From positions 1 to 5,774 of the forward strand of contig JAEZBT010000443.1 of the NCBI GenBank assembly GCA_023426865.1: a DNA stretch of 5,774 nt, read 5' to 3'. The translations under genes and the position numbers were made by a program. Shown here piece by piece: positions 4,593 through 5,774 of the stretch (position 1 is its first letter; each line of letters starts with the position of its first letter). Under the pieces are notes generated by a model. That model saw only the letters and a program-made list of their open reading frames with translations, did not search any database and was not told the origin of the DNA. Source of the DNA: Actinomycetes bacterium (lineage in GTDB: Bacteria > Actinomycetota > Actinomycetes > Actinomycetales > Cellulomonadaceae).

Positions 4593-5774
4593 GTGCCTTC
4601 TGCACCCTCGTTCGTCTCCCTCGGCGTGCCCGAGAACCTCGCCCGCGTCCTGAGCGCCGCCGGCATCACCGAGCCCTTCCCGATCCAGCGGGCCACGCTG
4701 CCGGCGACGCTGGAGGGCCGTGACGTGCTCGGCCGCGGTCGCACCGGCTCCGGCAAGACCCTCGCCTTCGCACTTCCCGTGGTCGCCCGACTCGCGGGCG
4801 GCCGGACGGGCGCCCGGCGTCCGCGCGGCCTGATCCTCGCCCCGACGCGCGAGCTCGCCACCCAGATCGCCGCCACCCTCGCGCCTCTGGCGGAGGCCGC
4901 GGGCCTGCGCATCACCACGATCTTCGGCGGCGTCACCCAGCACCGGCAGGAGGTCGCCCTCGCGGCCGGCGTCGACGTCGTCGTCGCGTGCCCGGGGCGG
5001 CTGGAGGACCTGCTCAAGCAGAAGGTGCTCACGCTGGACGGGGTCGAGGTCACCGTGCTCGACGAGGCCGACCACATGGCCGACCTCGGCTTCCTGCCCG
5101 GCGTGAAGCGGCTCATGGGCGCCACCCCGGCGCGCGGCCAGCGGCTGCTCTTCTCGGCCACCCTCGACAACGGCGTGGACGAGCTCGTGCGGCGGTTCAT
5201 GCACGACCCGCTCAGGCACTCGGTGGACCCGGCCGAGTCCCCGGTCGTGGCGATGACCCACCACCTCTTCACCGTCGACGGGCCCACGACCAAGCGCGAG
5301 GTCGTCGAGCACCTGGCCTCCGGTACGCAGCGCCGCCTGCTGTTCACGCGCACCAAGCACCAGGCGAAGAAGCTCGCCAAGCAGCTGACCAGCGCGGGCA
5401 TCCCCGCCGTCGACCTGCAGGGCAACCTCAGCCAGCCGGCGCGCGAGCGGAACCTCGCGGCCTTCGCCTCGGGCGAGGTGCGCGTGCTGGTCGCGACCGA
5501 CATCGCCGCGCGCGGCATCCACGTCGACGACGTCGGTCTCGTCGTCCACGTCGACCCGCCGGCCGAGCACAAGGCCTACCTGCACCGGTCCGGCCGGACG
5601 GCGCGCGCGGGCGCCGGAGGCGACGTCGTGACGCTCGTGCTGCCCGAGCAGATGGCCGACGTCCGCACCCTCACCCGGCAGGCCAAGATCACCGCGACGC
5701 CGCAGCCCGTGCGCCTCGGGTCGCCGGCCCTCGACGCCCTTGTCGGCGAGCCCGCGGCGCGCGTCGCCCCGACC
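4593..5774 (+). CDS. DEAD-box ATP-dependent RNA helicase (3' truncated by window)
   Basis: The 394 codons present contain the complete helicase core; the C-terminal tail lies beyond the right edge. The protein unwinds or remodels RNA duplexes using ATP, typically in ribosome assembly, mRNA decay or cold adaptation. Visible motifs, numbered from the GTG: Q motif with Phe7 and PFPIQ (28-32); motif I GRTGSGKT (49-56); Ia PTRELA (84-89); GG (112-113); Ib CPGR (133-136); II DEAD (157-160); III SAT (188-190); IV region LLFTRTK (249-255); V ATDIAARGI (301-309); VI HRSGRTARAG (331-340). All catalytic residues are present. Arg replaces the usual Gln before TGSGKT, Cys replaces Thr in TPGR, and Ala replaces Gly in motif VI (GRTGRAG to GRTARAG). 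The subfamily (RhlE-, DeaD- or CshA-like) cannot be fixed without the tail, so no symbol is given. It has its own promoter and a long leader, separate from the upstream surface-protein gene. Confidence 0.95.
   Translation, partial: MPSAPSFVSLGVPENLARVLSAAGITEPFPIQRATLPATLEGRDVLGRGRTGSGKTLAFALPVVARLAGGRTGARRPRGLILAPTRELATQIAATLAPLAEAAGLRITTIFGGVTQHRQEVALAAGVDVVVACPGRLEDLLKQKVLTLDGVEVTVLDEADHMADLGFLPGVKRLMGATPARGQRLLFSATLDNGVDELVRRFMHDPLRHSVDPAESPVVAMTHHLFTVDGPTTKREVVEHLASGTQRRLLFTRTKHQAKKLAKQLTSAGIPAVDLQGNLSQPARERNLAAFASGEVRVLVATDIAARGIHVDDVGLVVHVDPPAEHKAYLHRSGRTARAGAGGDVVTLVLPEQMADVRTLTRQAKITATPQPVRLGSPALDALVGEPAARVAPT

Noticed and set aside
4504..4653. Upstream ORF starting GTG in the helicase leader and overlapping the helicase start
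   Set aside because: No Shine-Dalgarno precedes the GTG and the product (Pro/Ser/Arg-rich) has no features. It is simply a second frame open through the leader and gene start.
4164..5585. Minus-strand open frame of 473 codons across the helicase gene
   Set aside because: The plus strand carries every DEAD-box motif in order. The antisense product is low-complexity and has no recognisable start signal.
1..5774. Search for CRISPR arrays, tRNA/rRNA genes, toxin-antitoxin pairs or defence genes
   Set aside because: No regularly spaced repeats, no tRNA-like arms, and no recognisable defence or toxin motifs in any supported reading frame.

Overview
The window is very GC-rich, codons mostly end in G or C, and promoters resemble actinobacterial ones (TAnnnT -10 boxes, often right at the start codon). 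A surface protein ends in an LAxTG sorting signal of the kind used with class E sortases. Together these point to a high-GC Gram-positive actinobacterium, plausibly a Micrococcales/Cellulomonadaceae-like organism. The genus is an inference and no marker gene settles it.

Layout, left to right. (1) Positions 2-88 are the last 28 codons of a transposase that looks like an IS3-family integrase-type ORF. A candidate right end of the element follows, and then a short non-coding stretch with several inverted repeats. (2) Positions 236-835, minus strand, encode a membrane-anchored M15-type peptidoglycan peptidase with all the expected zinc ligands. (3) A 314-bp non-coding region separates it from the divergent gene at 1150-1614, a small single-pass membrane protein of unknown function. 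(4) Positions 1750 (or 1744) to 4407 encode a secreted, mosaic, sortase-anchored surface protein of about 885 residues. It has a low-complexity linker, two beta-rich probable beta-helix regions joined by a Gly/Pro hinge, an InlB-repeat-like segment, a C-terminal beta domain and an LAxTG anchor. (5) After a 185-bp gap containing a recognisable promoter and a potentially structured 5' leader, a DEAD-box RNA helicase starts with GTG at 4593 and runs off the right edge with all core motifs present.

How the genes relate. The peptidase, the small membrane protein and the anchored protein are all envelope proteins, but nothing shows that they form an operon: the first two are divergent and the third has its own promoter-like sequence. 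The helicase is an RNA-metabolism gene with separate control. The two most interesting signals are the 5' leader of the helicase, whose predicted transcription start coincides with the foot of a 10-bp hairpin, and the recurrence of a -10-like hexamer 5-7 nt before three different start codons, which suggests leaderless mRNAs. I see no clear defence system, CRISPR array, tRNA or rRNA, and no convincing wholly new multi-gene system.
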